From Maridesulfovibrio sp. (GTDB taxonomy: Bacteria > Desulfobacterota > Desulfovibrionia > Desulfovibrionales > Desulfovibrionaceae): a stretch of DNA of 64,000 nucleotides. Position 1 is the stretch's first letter, and each line of letters starts with the position of its first letter. The stretch lies in assembly GCF_963667685.1 (NCBI RefSeq), contig NZ_OY763931.1:930001-994000 (forward strand), read 5' to 3'. The notes below the pieces were generated by a model. It did not search any database, was not told the origin of the DNA, and was given only the letters and a program-made list of their open reading frames with translations. The position numbers and the translations under genes are program-made. Shown one piece after another: positions 23,234-32,021 of this stretch.

Positions 23234-23873
23234 TCTTCGCCTCACTGTTAGGACTGATCAACAGACGGGCTTTAGCTTCTTCCCCGATAGCGACATACAT
23301 CTGACGCAGGCATTCCATACCCTTCTGCCAGCTGCTTGGAGAGGAATTGCTACGGGCCCAGCAACGATAAAGCACGTAATCTTCCAGCGGATCAGCAAAG
23401 ATATCCGGCACAATCAGTTTCTGCTCCAAAGATTCTAACTTCGGAGGCCTGCGCGAGAACTCCAGTTCCACTCGCACCCCGGCTGCCGGAGCAGGAGAAA
23501 CCCAAAATACGGTAGGAACCTTTTCCTCAAATGCGTAGTTATCAATGACTTCGGAGGGAGGCTCCCCGTGCCAGGCCAGATTGATTTCATCGAGGGAAAC
23601 ACGATCCACAGGGGTAATGGCCATTCCCGGAGAACCATCGGCATTGATGTTCCTGACCAGACCGATAAAACGGCCCTGATCAGGAACATCCTGCCGAGTA
23701 GAACCGGAGGTAAGTTCAACCCGCTCCACCACGGAACTTGCGTCCGGCCGGAGCATGACCAGATGACGCTGCGCCTTGGTGATAAGCCCAAGCAAAGTCT
23801 TATCATCCCAGCGCACACCATCAGGGTCATGCAGGGCCTTACGCAGATCGGTGATGATTTCCGAAGCGATCAT
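23226..23873 (-). CDS. Head-tail connector protein, DUF6682-like (215 aa)
   Basis: Features such as the start (ITDLRKALHDPDGVRWDDKT), the central VPDQGRFIGLVRNI and the end of the domain (DPLEDYVLYRCWARS) fit a family of phage connector proteins named DUF6682 in databases. The start overlaps the upstream stop by one base (TGATG), and its stop overlaps the next gene. It probably sits at the portal-tail interface. Confidence 0.6.
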   Translation of the reverse strand: MIASEIITDLRKALHDPDGVRWDDKTLLGLITKAQRHLVMLRPDASSVVERVELTSGSTRQDVPDQGRFIGLVRNINADGSPGMAITPVDRVSLDEINLAWHGEPPSEVIDNYAFEEKVPTVFWVSPAPAAGVRVELEFSRRPPKLESLEQKLIVPDIFADPLEDYVLYRCWARSNSSPSSWQKGMECLRQMYVAIGEEAKARLLISPNSEAKNG

Positions 23874-24370
23874 CAGTCGACTACCCGGATGTTGTATCTG
23901 GGAACCTGACGCTCCCGGTAGTTAACGCCGTTGCCATCACCACCATCAGCGATTTCAAGTGCAGTGTATGACGCATCCCTGAGGACCTTGTAGATCGACA
24001 TGGGAACGGATACATCAACACCGCGCTTAATCTGGAAGGGGACAGCATTTACGGATGCAAAAACATCATCCTTATCGTCATCACCTTCGCCCTCGGCAAT
24101 GTTAATGGTGACTTTCTCTTCATTCTGGAGCCGCTTGAGCTCGGACTTTTCAACCTGTGCCGCATGCTTATCAAGCTTACGGTTTTCGGCCTCAAGTTTT
24201 TCACGGGCAGACTTTTCAAGGCTCAACTCACTTGAGAGCAGGACATTTTCACCTTTAGCCTGCTGGAGAGCTTCATCCTTTTCTGCAAGCTGCTTGCGAA
24301 GATCTGCGACTTCTTCAGGACTCAAGGTTTCAATATTGCCCTGATCTTTGGATTCATCCTTTTTACTCAT
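23873..24370 (-). CDS. Coiled-coil late protein next to the capsid gene (165 aa)
   Basis: Residues 20-85 form a charged coiled coil (LRKQLAEKDEALQQAKGENV). The second half is a small soluble domain (DVSVPMSIYKVLRDASYTALEI). It follows the capsid gene by 13 bases. It could be a head-completion protein; the family is not recognised. Confidence 0.6.
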   Translation of the reverse strand: MSKKDESKDQGNIETLSPEEVADLRKQLAEKDEALQQAKGENVLLSSELSLEKSAREKLEAENRKLDKHAAQVEKSELKRLQNEEKVTINIAEGEGDDDKDDVFASVNAVPFQIKRGVDVSVPMSIYKVLRDASYTALEIADGGDGNGVNYRERQVPRYNIRVVD

Positions 24371-24383
24371 TTCAAATCACCCC

Positions 24384-25397
24384 TTATGCTTCCGGAGGAA
24401 TTTCAGTAACCGCAACTTCAAGGCGGACAAGCCATGCGTCATTAAGAATGGCACTGGCATAGTAAGTGATCCAACCGACACTGCCCCGCTGACCGAGCTT
24501 GTCGCTTTTACTGGGGGTCTCGGGATTCACAACCTTGGGAACAACGGATTCCTTACCCTTGAGAGCCACATCACCGTAAGCATCGGCTCCGAAAATGTAG
24601 ATGGGGTAAACATCAGCGTTGGTTCCGGACTCGGAAAGCATCTCAGTTCCGGAAGCAGCTTTTGCACCACCGGCATCGACAAGAGGCTCAATGGAAGTTG
24701 AAACCACGTAACGGACGTCTTCAACCTTACCGATCTCATTCTCATAAGGAGTAAGCTGTCCGTATTCTTCCACCGGAACAAAACCGGGCATTTCACGAAT
24801 ATCAGATTCACAATCGGAATGAGTGATGCCTATGAATGAAGCGGCAACAGCTTTTGTGCCGTACCTGACACTGGAAGACATGACCTTGGTAACTTTGCGG
24901 GCCTTCTGCCGCTTAAGAGCACGGGTAGCCAGTCTCTGCACACTTTTGGTGATGGGCTTAACAACCGTTCCACGGGATGTACCACCGGAATAAATGACGT
25001 TAGTCCCGGCACCGACAGTGCCTCCCAGAACCATATCGAGAGTCTGCCCGGCCTGTTCACCCAGAATACTCATGGACTCCTGAAGAACGGGATCTTCGTG
25101 AGTATCCTGAATCACATCAGTCAATTCGATGTAATCACCATACTGCTTCAGGGTAGCGGTGACGTCAGTCTTGGTAAGCTTCTTACCGGCAGGTGTTACA
25201 CCTTCAACCAACGGAACAGTTGCCGGCGGAAGAGCGTTGTACCTGCGCCACTTAACAATCTGCCCTTTGTTCTTGGGCATCTTGAGAGACTGGGCAAATC
25301 TCCCGAAAATATTATAATTGTCTGCCCTTTTGAGAAAACCGGGAACTGAGTAACCGGCTGTTCTGGGGCTGATATCGCCATATATGGTAGTTGCCAT
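24384..25397 (-). CDS. Major capsid protein, N4-gp56 family (337 aa)
   Basis: Hallmarks of the N4-gp56 family are visible: the N-terminal arm, the block VKWRRYNALPPATVPLVEGV, then YGDYIELTDVIQDTHEDPVL, and the C-terminal strand WITYYASAILNDAWLVRLEV. These proteins have the HK97 fold and build the icosahedral head. The scaffold gene lies just upstream and the connector genes downstream, the usual order. The ribosome-binding site is GGAG before the ATG. Confidence 0.9.
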   Translation of the reverse strand: MATTIYGDISPRTAGYSVPGFLKRADNYNIFGRFAQSLKMPKNKGQIVKWRRYNALPPATVPLVEGVTPAGKKLTKTDVTATLKQYGDYIELTDVIQDTHEDPVLQESMSILGEQAGQTLDMVLGGTVGAGTNVIYSGGTSRGTVVKPITKSVQRLATRALKRQKARKVTKVMSSSVRYGTKAVAASFIGITHSDCESDIREMPGFVPVEEYGQLTPYENEIGKVEDVRYVVSTSIEPLVDAGGAKAASGTEMLSESGTNADVYPIYIFGADAYGDVALKGKESVVPKVVNPETPSKSDKLGQRGSVGWITYYASAILNDAWLVRLEVAVTEIPPEA

Positions 25398-25405
25398 TTC
25401 AACTC

Positions 25406-26374
25406 CTATTCTTCAGCCGCTGCGGCATCGAACGCACCTTCAAAATCATCCTGATCAGGTCCGCGATTACCGCTCACAGCCTTACGTTTTCCGGGAGGCG
25501 CAATAAGATTCTTGGCCGCTTCTTTAGCGACCTTATCTTCTCTAGTCCCGGACGTTGCTTCTTTGTATCTGGTCAACAATTCGGACACCTGCGCAGCATT
25601 GCCGGAAGCCTGTACCTGCTTGGCCTTGAGAGCTTCATTGTAAGGAAGTGTTTCGACCCAGTTGTTAAACCCGGCATTAAATTCTCCGAGCTTTTCAGGA
25701 TTACCGACCAGCTGCACGTAATCGGGATGAGCCTTGCCGATCTCAGCATAATGAGCTCTACGCTGATCCTGCTCATGTTGACTGATCACAGCATCCACAC
25801 GGGGATTCACCTGCCGAAGCAAATGCGCTGATTCCAGCAGTCCCACCACGGCCTCAGGACCGAATTCAGTCAAGTTAGCCCGGTAACGCCGGCCCTGCTC
25901 AGAATCCTCCAGAAGAATATCCTCGTACTGCGGATTAAGCCTGAGAATGGCGTCAGTTTCGGCCTTGATGTCTTCAGGGATTTCCACCAACGCAGGGGAA
26001 TCATCTTCAGAATGCTCCTGTTTGCCGAAGTACTGATCCAGAATATCCCGGCCTTCTGCCAGCGGGTCCACGTCTTCGCTTCCGCGCAGTTCTGCATCAT
26101 CAGTGTCCGACGAATCCGGATCTTCCCCGGACTCTTCCTCTTCAGGTAAAATCTGGTCTGAAGCGGACCCGGCATCAGCCTCAAGGTCCTCATCTTCGGA
26201 CAGGGGGTCACCCTCACCCCCGTCTTCGGCTGCGAGATCCGAATCATCAGAGACTTCCAGTTCATCCTCATTCAAGGAATCATCGGTAAGCTCGTCACCT
26301 GACTCAGCTGCTTCAAAGCCGCGTTCAAAATCAGTCATTTCCTGTTCTTCAGTATGGAGATTGTCTTCAGCCAT
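25406..26374 (-). CDS. Scaffolding protein (322 aa)
   Basis: The first 130 residues are extremely acidic (Glu, Asp and Ser clusters), followed by helical segments and a short Lys/Arg-rich C-terminal part (APPGKRKAVSGNRG) that could contact the capsid. This composition and the place between portal and capsid genes are typical of phage scaffolds, which leave the head at maturation. ATG 26374 is chosen because AGGAGG is five bases upstream; ATG 26377 is too close. Confidence 0.8.
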   Translation of the reverse strand: MAEDNLHTEEQEMTDFERGFEAAESGDELTDDSLNEDELEVSDDSDLAAEDGGEGDPLSEDEDLEADAGSASDQILPEEEESGEDPDSSDTDDAELRGSEDVDPLAEGRDILDQYFGKQEHSEDDSPALVEIPEDIKAETDAILRLNPQYEDILLEDSEQGRRYRANLTEFGPEAVVGLLESAHLLRQVNPRVDAVISQHEQDQRRAHYAEIGKAHPDYVQLVGNPEKLGEFNAGFNNWVETLPYNEALKAKQVQASGNAAQVSELLTRYKEATSGTREDKVAKEAAKNLIAPPGKRKAVSGNRGPDQDDFEGAFDAAAAEE

Positions 26375-26383
26375 CATTTCCTC

Positions 26384-26614
26384 CTATGAATACGGATCCT
26401 GACTTTCCTGCTTTTTAGGAGCAGCGGTCAGATCCATTAAAATATCCTGATAAGCCTTGATTCTGCCCTGCAATTGCGGAACAGCATCCACATGGGCATT
26501 GACCAGATTTTCCGTCTCTTCCCGCATGCGCAGTTGAAGATATTCGCGGAACAGACTTACGGCAGCCCCACCACCTTCAAGAATTGCTTTTGCTTTCATC
26601 TGGCTAGTCATCAT
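26384..26614 (-). CDS. Small helical protein between scaffold and staple genes (76 aa)
   Basis: I chose ATG 26614 because AAGGAG precedes it and the overlap with the upstream gene is small; longer versions run antifunctionally through that gene. The protein is helical (VSLFREYLQLRMREETENLV) with no motifs. It may assist portal or scaffold assembly. Confidence 0.6.
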   Translation of the reverse strand: MMTSQMKAKAILEGGGAAVSLFREYLQLRMREETENLVNAHVDAVPQLQGRIKAYQDILMDLTAAPKKQESQDPYS

Positions 26615-26927
26615 CTTCAGCTCCTTCATTAAATCCGTCCTCAAAGCTTCCGGCGGTATCGATACCCAGCTTGACCAGTTGCAACTCAATGTGCTTGTCC
26701 TTGCCGTCCGGTTGCGCTCTGGCTCCACAAACAAAAGCCTTGGCTTCAAGCTTCACTGTAGAACCGACCTTCAGCTCGCTGGGCTTCAGGCCCAGCTTGG
26801 AAACCACCTCGTCATCAAGACTGAGCCGCAAGCCCCACGGAAAGTCTTCATGTTCCGGCTCAACGACAGCTGGCGAATCCTTGCCCTTCTTCTTTTCCGG
26901 CTTACGCCGCATGTCCACGAGCTTCAT
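26604..26927 (-). CDS. Capsid staple/decoration-like beta protein (107 aa)
   Basis: After a basic start (RRKPEKKKGKD) there is a beta-barrel-like segment (LRLSLDDEVVSKLGLKPSEL, then VGSTVKLEAKAFV, HIELQLVKLGI) and an acidic tail. Similar small proteins follow the portal gene in phages with N4-gp56 capsids and are annotated as capsid staples or decoration proteins; I recall this family only by pattern. It overlaps the portal gene by 26 bases. Confidence 0.55.
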   Translation of the reverse strand: MKLVDMRRKPEKKKGKDSPAVVEPEHEDFPWGLRLSLDDEVVSKLGLKPSELKVGSTVKLEAKAFVCGARAQPDGKDKHIELQLVKLGIDTAGSFEDGFNEGAEDDD

Positions 26928-28818
26928 GCGGACCTCCTTCCGGCATCAAAGCACCGGACTGTTGCTGAAGCATGGACAACAACTGTTGCTGAACATCCAC
27001 ACCCTTATTTTCTAATTCTTCAACCAATGCTTGAACATTTGCCCGTGCTGTTTCGGCCAGACGTTCACGTTCCCAGCTTTGCTTTTCACGTGCTGAACGC
27101 AACACACCGTCAGGCAAATCAAGGTTTTTACAGATTTCCTTGATCAACTTTTCGTCATCGATCCAGCCTTCAAAACGGGGATTGTCGGTGATGGCCGCAA
27201 TAGTCTGCATGCGTTCAAGCTGCACTTCCTTGGCCATGAGCACGGAGGTTCCGGTTGCAATGACTTCAAAGTCACCCTTGATGTCCTGCCGGGGATTGAA
27301 CTGCATGTTCCAGAAATACATTTTCTTGAAGAACGGACGGGTAATGTTCTCATCATGAGATTTGACCAGATCCTTGAGAATCTGGTGCGCTGCCCCGATG
27401 AGCATGGAAAGCCCACGGGCAGTCTTGCCGGCTCCGCGCATCTGGGAACCGTCACCGCCCATGAAGCGCGGCACGGACATATCGTCCACCATGTCGTTAA
27501 AGACACGGACCAAAGCCATGAGCTCGTTGGTATAGGAAGGGACAGAGAAAAATTTGAGAGCTTTGTTCATGTCTTCCACAGAACGGAAAGGCCAGAACTT
27601 AAAAGCATAGATGTCGCGCGGATCTTCGTCCTGAGTAAACGCGCTCATGTTAGCCGCAACCTGCGGTCCGCATGAAACAGAGGCATTATCCAGCAGCATG
27701 CGCATAGCCGAGTTCAAAGCCTTCTGAGGATGACGCAGCAGCTTGGGCAGGCCGTCCCCCCAGATTGAGTCTTCATCTTCCACGAAGTAATCAAACTGAT
27801 AAGGAATGGTCGCGCCCTCAAGGGGATTGATAACCGCCTTGATAACCTTATCGCCCAGCATCCAGACATTAGCCGGGAAGATCTCGGAAAGATCTTCGTC
27901 TGGAATCTGGATACCCACGGATGCAAGCTGATCTCCAGTCAAAGTTCCCCAGAACTCATAAACCCGGTAACGCTTATCCATCTTGCGGGTTTCCCCGCTA
28001 CCGATTTTCTGTTGCAGCTTCAGAGCCTTGTATGAGTCCAGATCGCCATCCTTATTATCCAGCAGGTAGGCGCGGATGACGTTTTCCTTAAAACCGGGGA
28101 ACTCCTTCAAATCCAAGACTTGCTGGCGGTTGTAGATATGGTCCTGAAAAATATATTCGCAATCCCCAAGGCGGGTCGCGTTGGCATCTGGGTAAGCATT
28201 CCAAACCGAGACATCTTCATAAAATGGACGCAGCTCTGTGGATTCAGTTTTCTGCAACTTCCAGCTACCGTCTTCGGTAACGGCGTATGCTTCACGAAAT
28301 TCTTCACGAACCAACGGCCCCTTCAAAATTCCTGTACCGTACTTAAGCTTCTGCTCCGCCACGGACTTACACACCGAGCGGTATGATTTACGACCGGAAC
28401 CACCCACCAGCTGGTCGGAGATCTCTTCGCACATGGCGGAACAAGAATCCTTAGCATTCTTATCCAGCAGCTTTTCAAGTTCTTCCGGTGTAAGCTCCGC
28501 GCCCTGCATGGCGGCCTGCTGCTGGTAGTGAGCGACAACCGAGGGATGAAGCTCCGGTCTGGGCGAAGGCTTGAGATCCCAATTGCGTTCATCGGAAGCA
28601 GGAAAAAGAAAATCCATAACCTGAGTAAGCACAGTATTCAGCTTAACCCGCGTAGCCGGCACGTACATCTTGGAACGCTTGATCTTCTTGAGCTCGTCCT
28701 GCTCATATTCGCTTTTGGTCTGCAAATAGTCCTTCATCCATGTTTTTTCCTTGGAAGAACGGGCAGACTCCGCTTCACCGAAAAGCGTCTTTATGAAAAC
28801 ACCGAGGTCCTGACTCAT
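26902..28818 (-). CDS. Portal protein (638 aa)
   Basis: The length, the helical N-terminus (MSQDLGVFIKTLFGEAESAR), the conserved-looking core (WNAYPDA, DYFVEDEDSIWGDGLPKLL, MLLDNASVSCGP) and the C-terminal helix are those of podovirus-type head-tail connectors (portals). The start was set at ATG 28818 since it overlaps the previous stop (ATGA); the longer reading adds 14 unlikely residues. The portal forms the dodecamer through which DNA is packaged. Confidence 0.85.
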   Translation of the reverse strand: MSQDLGVFIKTLFGEAESARSSKEKTWMKDYLQTKSEYEQDELKKIKRSKMYVPATRVKLNTVLTQVMDFLFPASDERNWDLKPSPRPELHPSVVAHYQQQAAMQGAELTPEELEKLLDKNAKDSCSAMCEEISDQLVGGSGRKSYRSVCKSVAEQKLKYGTGILKGPLVREEFREAYAVTEDGSWKLQKTESTELRPFYEDVSVWNAYPDANATRLGDCEYIFQDHIYNRQQVLDLKEFPGFKENVIRAYLLDNKDGDLDSYKALKLQQKIGSGETRKMDKRYRVYEFWGTLTGDQLASVGIQIPDEDLSEIFPANVWMLGDKVIKAVINPLEGATIPYQFDYFVEDEDSIWGDGLPKLLRHPQKALNSAMRMLLDNASVSCGPQVAANMSAFTQDEDPRDIYAFKFWPFRSVEDMNKALKFFSVPSYTNELMALVRVFNDMVDDMSVPRFMGGDGSQMRGAGKTARGLSMLIGAAHQILKDLVKSHDENITRPFFKKMYFWNMQFNPRQDIKGDFEVIATGTSVLMAKEVQLERMQTIAAITDNPRFEGWIDDEKLIKEICKNLDLPDGVLRSAREKQSWERERLAETARANVQALVEELENKGVDVQQQLLSMLQQQSGALMPEGGPHEARGHAA

Positions 28819-29402
28819 GCTGCCGCCTTCGCAGCATTGCGCGGTCTGGAGGAGAACCACCAGCCAACAGCTGCGCTGGACATGAAAACGGTATTGGTCA
28901 CGATATAGCGGACCATTTCATTGGCTGTGTTCGGATCAACCAGCACATTGTTATCGGAAAGATAGCCGGTGAAATGCTGATAGGTGGACCATGTGATCCA
29001 GCACAGAAACACGGTCATGACAGGCCGGGTAATGCCGCGCACAAAGTCGGCAACCACCAGCAGGAAATCAGCCCAGCTCTTATCCCTGCCACGTGAATAA
29101 GTGGCAGCGTCATGCGCCAGCGAGGCCTGATAATTCTGGCCGTCAATGATCGTTTCAGTCATGGCCCGGTCTTCGCGGGCCTGCTGGACCTTTACATCAC
29201 CTTCAGCGCGCAGCCGTTCAATTTCCTTGTCGGCCATGACCATCTCCTGCTCATGCATCAGGGCCAAAGTCTTGCGCTTCTGCCATTCACTGATCCAGCT
29301 GGAGATTCCACCAAAGATATTCTGAAAAATAGTAGCCACGCCCCCGGTCCCGATACCGAGCAATGAGGAACCGATAATATCAAACATCGAAGCATCAGCC
29401 AT
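28815..29402 (-). CDS. Phage membrane protein, holin-like 3TM (195 aa)
   Basis: An amphipathic Gly-rich N-terminus is followed by a charged coiled coil (about residues 38-75) and then two or three transmembrane segments (FLLVVADFVRGITRPVMTVF; VRYIVTNTVFMSSAAVGWWF). This resembles GTA_holin_3TM-type phage holins. It lies with the endolysin-like gene and a second membrane protein, a lysis module placed between packaging and portal genes. Confidence 0.6.
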   Translation of the reverse strand: MADASMFDIIGSSLLGIGTGGVATIFQNIFGGISSWISEWQKRKTLALMHEQEMVMADKEIERLRAEGDVKVQQAREDRAMTETIIDGQNYQASLAHDAATYSRGRDKSWADFLLVVADFVRGITRPVMTVFLCWITWSTYQHFTGYLSDNNVLVDPNTANEMVRYIVTNTVFMSSAAVGWWFSSRPRNAAKAAA

Positions 29403-29844
29403 GATGCGCCTCCCTGATGTCGAGCAAAAGATTGCGGCCCAGTGTGGCCTTTAGAAATTTGCGGAAAGTTCGTTTTGAATTGCCCACGGCCAGCTGGCCC
29501 CAGATCTCGCAAACAGAAGAACCGAGCAGTACACAACCGAGGGAATGGGATTTGAAACCAAGGGATTTATCGCCGGCCACGTTGCCCCAGTGAATCTGAA
29601 CGGCTGAACGGTCCGGCACATCTTTGAATTGATAAACAAAGCTGTTCCAGTGATTGGACCAGCGGGGAAAGAGAAGATAGGTGTCCACCGGAACGCAGGA
29701 AATATCAGTCTGGTTCTCGCGCCACGGGAGTTCTATGGAATAGCTCTGGTACTGGACTTCTGGAATGGTCAGCACACCGATTGTTCCCTGATCGGTGTAA
29801 GGACGGCGCAGAAGTGTGGCTTCAAGCGGTGGAAGTTTGCGCAT
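29395..29844 (-). CDS. DUF5675 endolysin-like protein (149 aa)
   Basis: The motifs LTIPEVQYQSYSIELPWREN, VPVDTYLLFPRW, VPDRSAVQIHWGN and SLGCVLLGSSV match the DUF5675 family, which is found in phage lysis positions and carries conserved His and Cys residues like a transpeptidase-type fold. ATG 29844 overlaps the previous stop by one base. No signal peptide is present, so export would depend on the holin-like neighbour. Peptidoglycan cleavage is inferred. Confidence 0.65.
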   Translation of the reverse strand: MRKLPPLEATLLRRPYTDQGTIGVLTIPEVQYQSYSIELPWRENQTDISCVPVDTYLLFPRWSNHWNSFVYQFKDVPDRSAVQIHWGNVAGDKSLGFKSHSLGCVLLGSSVCEIWGQLAVGNSKRTFRKFLKATLGRNLLLDIREAHHG

Positions 29845-30182
29845 CACTTAACCACCTTGTTGAAATGTTCCCAGATAGCGATTCCGATAAAACCGATCCC
29901 GCCAGTGGCCAACATTTTGAAAACCAGACACCAGAAAGCTCTGCGGCCTTCGAGCATCACACCCACAGCCTTGTGGTGATCCCGCATTTTCTCGATGCCT
30001 TTAGCGTGCTCACCATCACCGAGGTCACGGACCATGCCCATAAAATGGCCAACGGCTTTAGCCGCTTCCGGCTCCAGCTTGCAAACACCGTTACCGGTAT
30101 TCTGCAAACCGATAGCTATGCCTTCAGCAACAGCAGCAGTAATTTCTTTCCGAAGTTCCGGATCAAGAACAGATTCACCCAC
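29844..30182 (-). CDS. Small membrane protein of the lysis module (112 aa)
   Basis: Most of the protein is soluble and helical; one transmembrane helix lies near the C-terminus (FKMLATGGIGFIGIAIWEHF). It starts at GTG 30182 with AGGGAG upstream and is coupled to the endolysin-like gene. Possibly a holin-like or spanin-type accessory protein. It is the first gene of the visible leftward late block. Confidence 0.55.
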   Translation of the reverse strand: MGESVLDPELRKEITAAVAEGIAIGLQNTGNGVCKLEPEAAKAVGHFMGMVRDLGDGEHAKGIEKMRDHHKAVGVMLEGRRAFWCLVFKMLATGGIGFIGIAIWEHFNKVVK

Positions 30183-30198
30183 AACAGACTCCCTAAGG

Positions 30199-30345
30199 GG
30201 GTGTCCATGCCTAGCCGACAGATACGGACACCCAGCGAGGTTATAAAGGCAAAAACAAAGCCTCCATACTTACGGGATTCTGTAACACGGGGTTTTGGGG
30301 TGAGGACGTGAGAGATCGCCACAGATCAGCAGAGATCAGTGGGGA
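30199..30345 (-). promoter_or_regulatory. Regulatory stretch at the head of the lysis/structural block
   Basis: An 8-bp hairpin (GGGTGTCC 30199-30206 with GGACACCC 30226-30233) lies in the 5' leader of the leftward operon, 17 bases from the first gene. Further out a minus-strand TATAAC (30240-30245) could be a -10 without a good -35. Three AGATC motifs at 30313, 30323 and 30333 recur every 10 bases. The late promoter itself is not certain. Confidence 0.45.
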
Positions 30346-30350
30346 GGGGG

Positions 30351-30380
30351 TTGACAGGGGTGTGGGAGTAATGGTGAATA
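30351..30380 (+). promoter_or_regulatory. Possible rightward promoter before the 284-aa membrane gene
   Basis: A consensus TTGACA at 30351-30356 is followed after 18 bases by TGAATA (30375-30380). It stands just downstream of the phased AGATC repeats. Confidence 0.45.
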
Positions 30381-30414
30381 ATCTTTATTATTTTTAAATC
30401 AATAGGATCGCAAT

Positions 30415-31269
30415 ATGATATCAGAAAAAGATTTTAAAGAGATAAGAAAGGTACGCAATAAAGAACATATACTTAACAGCACTTTTCTTGACACTAACTA
30501 TTTTCAAATTAAATCCAATGACTTGATTGCTTGCGTTACATTTTTAAGTTTCACATTTATAGCAAACTATGTACTTTTAGACGCAACTATTGCAACAACA
30601 TATTTAGACTATTTTAAATCTACAGACCTTCTCGTACAAGCAATACTTTCATTAGAAAAAATAGAAACTACAGCCTACACAAAATGCACTTTAAATACTT
30701 TTTATGCACTCATACTATCTGGAACAACCACAATTTTATTTAGATATATTTACTATATTAAAAACGAACTATTCAACAAGATTGAAAATAAAATAAAAAA
30801 CATACTAATAACAAAAGAAAATGCAATTAAAATCACACTAACATTAGCAATATTCACAATAATCATTCATTGCTCACTACTATTATCAATGTCAATTGAT
30901 ACATACATAAACACAAAATATTACTATATAGAATACACATTAATAACCATAAACACTACACTAATCCTAATTTTGATAGAAGTAACATCCAAACGTTTCT
31001 TATTAACTTTTTCTTTGACAATGGCACTATTTATAACCACAGGAACGTCAATACACTTAATCGGATGTTCTTCTGAAAAGACACAACTACTTGAGAATAC
31101 TTCTTTCTCAAATTTTTCCAATGAATGTAAATCTCACTTTGTAATAAACGGCAAGAGCGAACAACTTTTGATACTTTGTAAGCTCAAAAACGGATACCTA
31201 ACAATGGACAAAAACAACTCATACAGACTAATTTACAATAAGTGTATTGATGAAATTAAATTAAAATAA
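30415..31269 (+). CDS. Polytopic membrane protein (284 aa), accessory
   Basis: Five hydrophobic segments are visible (about residues 38-60, 95-118, 140-165, 172-192, 198-220), then a small extracytoplasmic domain with two to three Cys that might form disulfides. Base composition is very AT-rich compared with the phage core. No homologue is recognised. A terminator (31271-31295) follows. As a lone accessory membrane gene it could be a superinfection-exclusion or defence protein, but nothing in the sequence proves that. Confidence 0.65.
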   Translation: MISEKDFKEIRKVRNKEHILNSTFLDTNYFQIKSNDLIACVTFLSFTFIANYVLLDATIATTYLDYFKSTDLLVQAILSLEKIETTAYTKCTLNTFYALILSGTTTILFRYIYYIKNELFNKIENKIKNILITKENAIKITLTLAIFTIIIHCSLLLSMSIDTYINTKYYYIEYTLITINTTLILILIEVTSKRFLLTFSLTMALFITTGTSIHLIGCSSEKTQLLENTSFSNFSNECKSHFVINGKSEQLLILCKLKNGYLTMDKNNSYRLIYNKCIDEIKLK

Positions 31270-31270
31270 A

Positions 31271-31295
31271 AACACCCCGCCTACCAAGCGGGGTG
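31271..31295 (+). terminator. Hairpin, left copy of a 25-bp repeat
   Basis: CACCCCGC pairs with GCGGGGTG around CTACCAA. The same 25 bases recur at 31983-32007, so the toxin-antitoxin pair lies between two copies. The plus-strand T-run is poor here, so it may act mainly on the minus strand. Confidence 0.7.
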
Positions 31296-31351
31296 CTTCA
31301 TCTCAACCAAAACCCATTGACCAATAACCAAAATATGGTTACAAATAAACC

Positions 31352-31648
31352 ATGAGCTGGACAGTTAAACTTTCTACCAAGCTTCAGAAGAAAGCCCTGA
31401 AACTTCCCAAGGCGATACAGGAATCATTTTTCCTGCTGGGTAAGGATTTACAGACTGACGGGCCGGAGCAGTTAAGCTGGCCTAATTATGGAAAGCTGAA
31501 AGGGGCGAAGGACGTTTATCACTGTCATCTGAACAAGGGTAAACCCAGATATGTTGTTGTCTGGAAAATTACAGATGACGATATTCAAATCATGGAGATT
31601 AAATATGTTGGAACTCACGAGAAGGTCAATTACCGAAAATTCTGCTGA
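31352..31648 (+). CDS. RelE/HigB-type toxin (98 aa)
   Basis: The fold pattern of RelE/ParE toxins is visible: a helix pair with LQKKALKLPKAIQESFFLLG, then strands YHCHLNKGKPRYVVVWKI and IQIMEIKYVGTHEKV, the last with a His near the C-terminus as in HigB/RelE enzymes. The next gene overlaps it by 44 bases and encodes an HTH antitoxin, giving the toxin-first order of HigBA systems. Such toxins cleave mRNA on the ribosome. No ribosome-binding site is obvious upstream of the ATG. Confidence 0.8.
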   Translation: MSWTVKLSTKLQKKALKLPKAIQESFFLLGKDLQTDGPEQLSWPNYGKLKGAKDVYHCHLNKGKPRYVVVWKITDDDIQIMEIKYVGTHEKVNYRKFC

Positions 31649-31979
31649 GTTGTGCCTGAAGGTTCCGGCAAAGGATGCCAACGCGATCGCTGAAGCATTC
31701 ATGCAGTTCCTAAAGCTGGCAAAGTATGACGTGCGCGAGATCAATGATGAAGGCGAAGAGCTTATTGATTTCAACGACGCTTTTCCCGAACCAACTCCCG
31801 CCCAACTGCTGCGCGGAGCCAGAACACGCGAAGGACTGACTCAGGCAGAACTTGCAGACGCACTCGGCATTCACAAGAACAATGTTTCTGAAATGGAACG
31901 AGGCGTACGTAACATCAGCGTGGATATGGCCAAACGGCTGGCTGACGTTTTAAATACTTCCTACAAGCACTTCTTATAA
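31605..31979 (+). CDS. XRE-family antitoxin, HigA-like (124 aa)
   Basis: ATG 31605 is chosen because GGAGATTAAAT precedes it. Residues 68-118 are a Cro/C1-type helix-turn-helix (LRGARTREGLTQAELADALG, then NNVSEMERG). The N-terminal half has a short beta-rich segment that probably wraps the toxin. It likely neutralises the RelE-type toxin and represses the pair. The terminator at 31982-32010 follows directly. Confidence 0.85.
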   Translation: MLELTRRSITENSAELCLKVPAKDANAIAEAFMQFLKLAKYDVREINDEGEELIDFNDAFPEPTPAQLLRGARTREGLTQAELADALGIHKNNVSEMERGVRNISVDMAKRLADVLNTSYKHFL

Positions 31980-31981
31980 AA

Positions 31982-32010
31982 AAACACCCCGCCTACCAAG
32001 CGGGGTGTTT
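31982..32010 (+). terminator. Bidirectional terminator, right copy of the 25-bp repeat
   Basis: AAACACCCCGC pairs with GCGGGGTGTTT (11 bp, 7-nt loop). It lies between the antitoxin gene (plus strand) and the BRO gene (minus strand), which converge here. Confidence 0.85.
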
Positions 32011-32021
32011 CATTTCAAATC

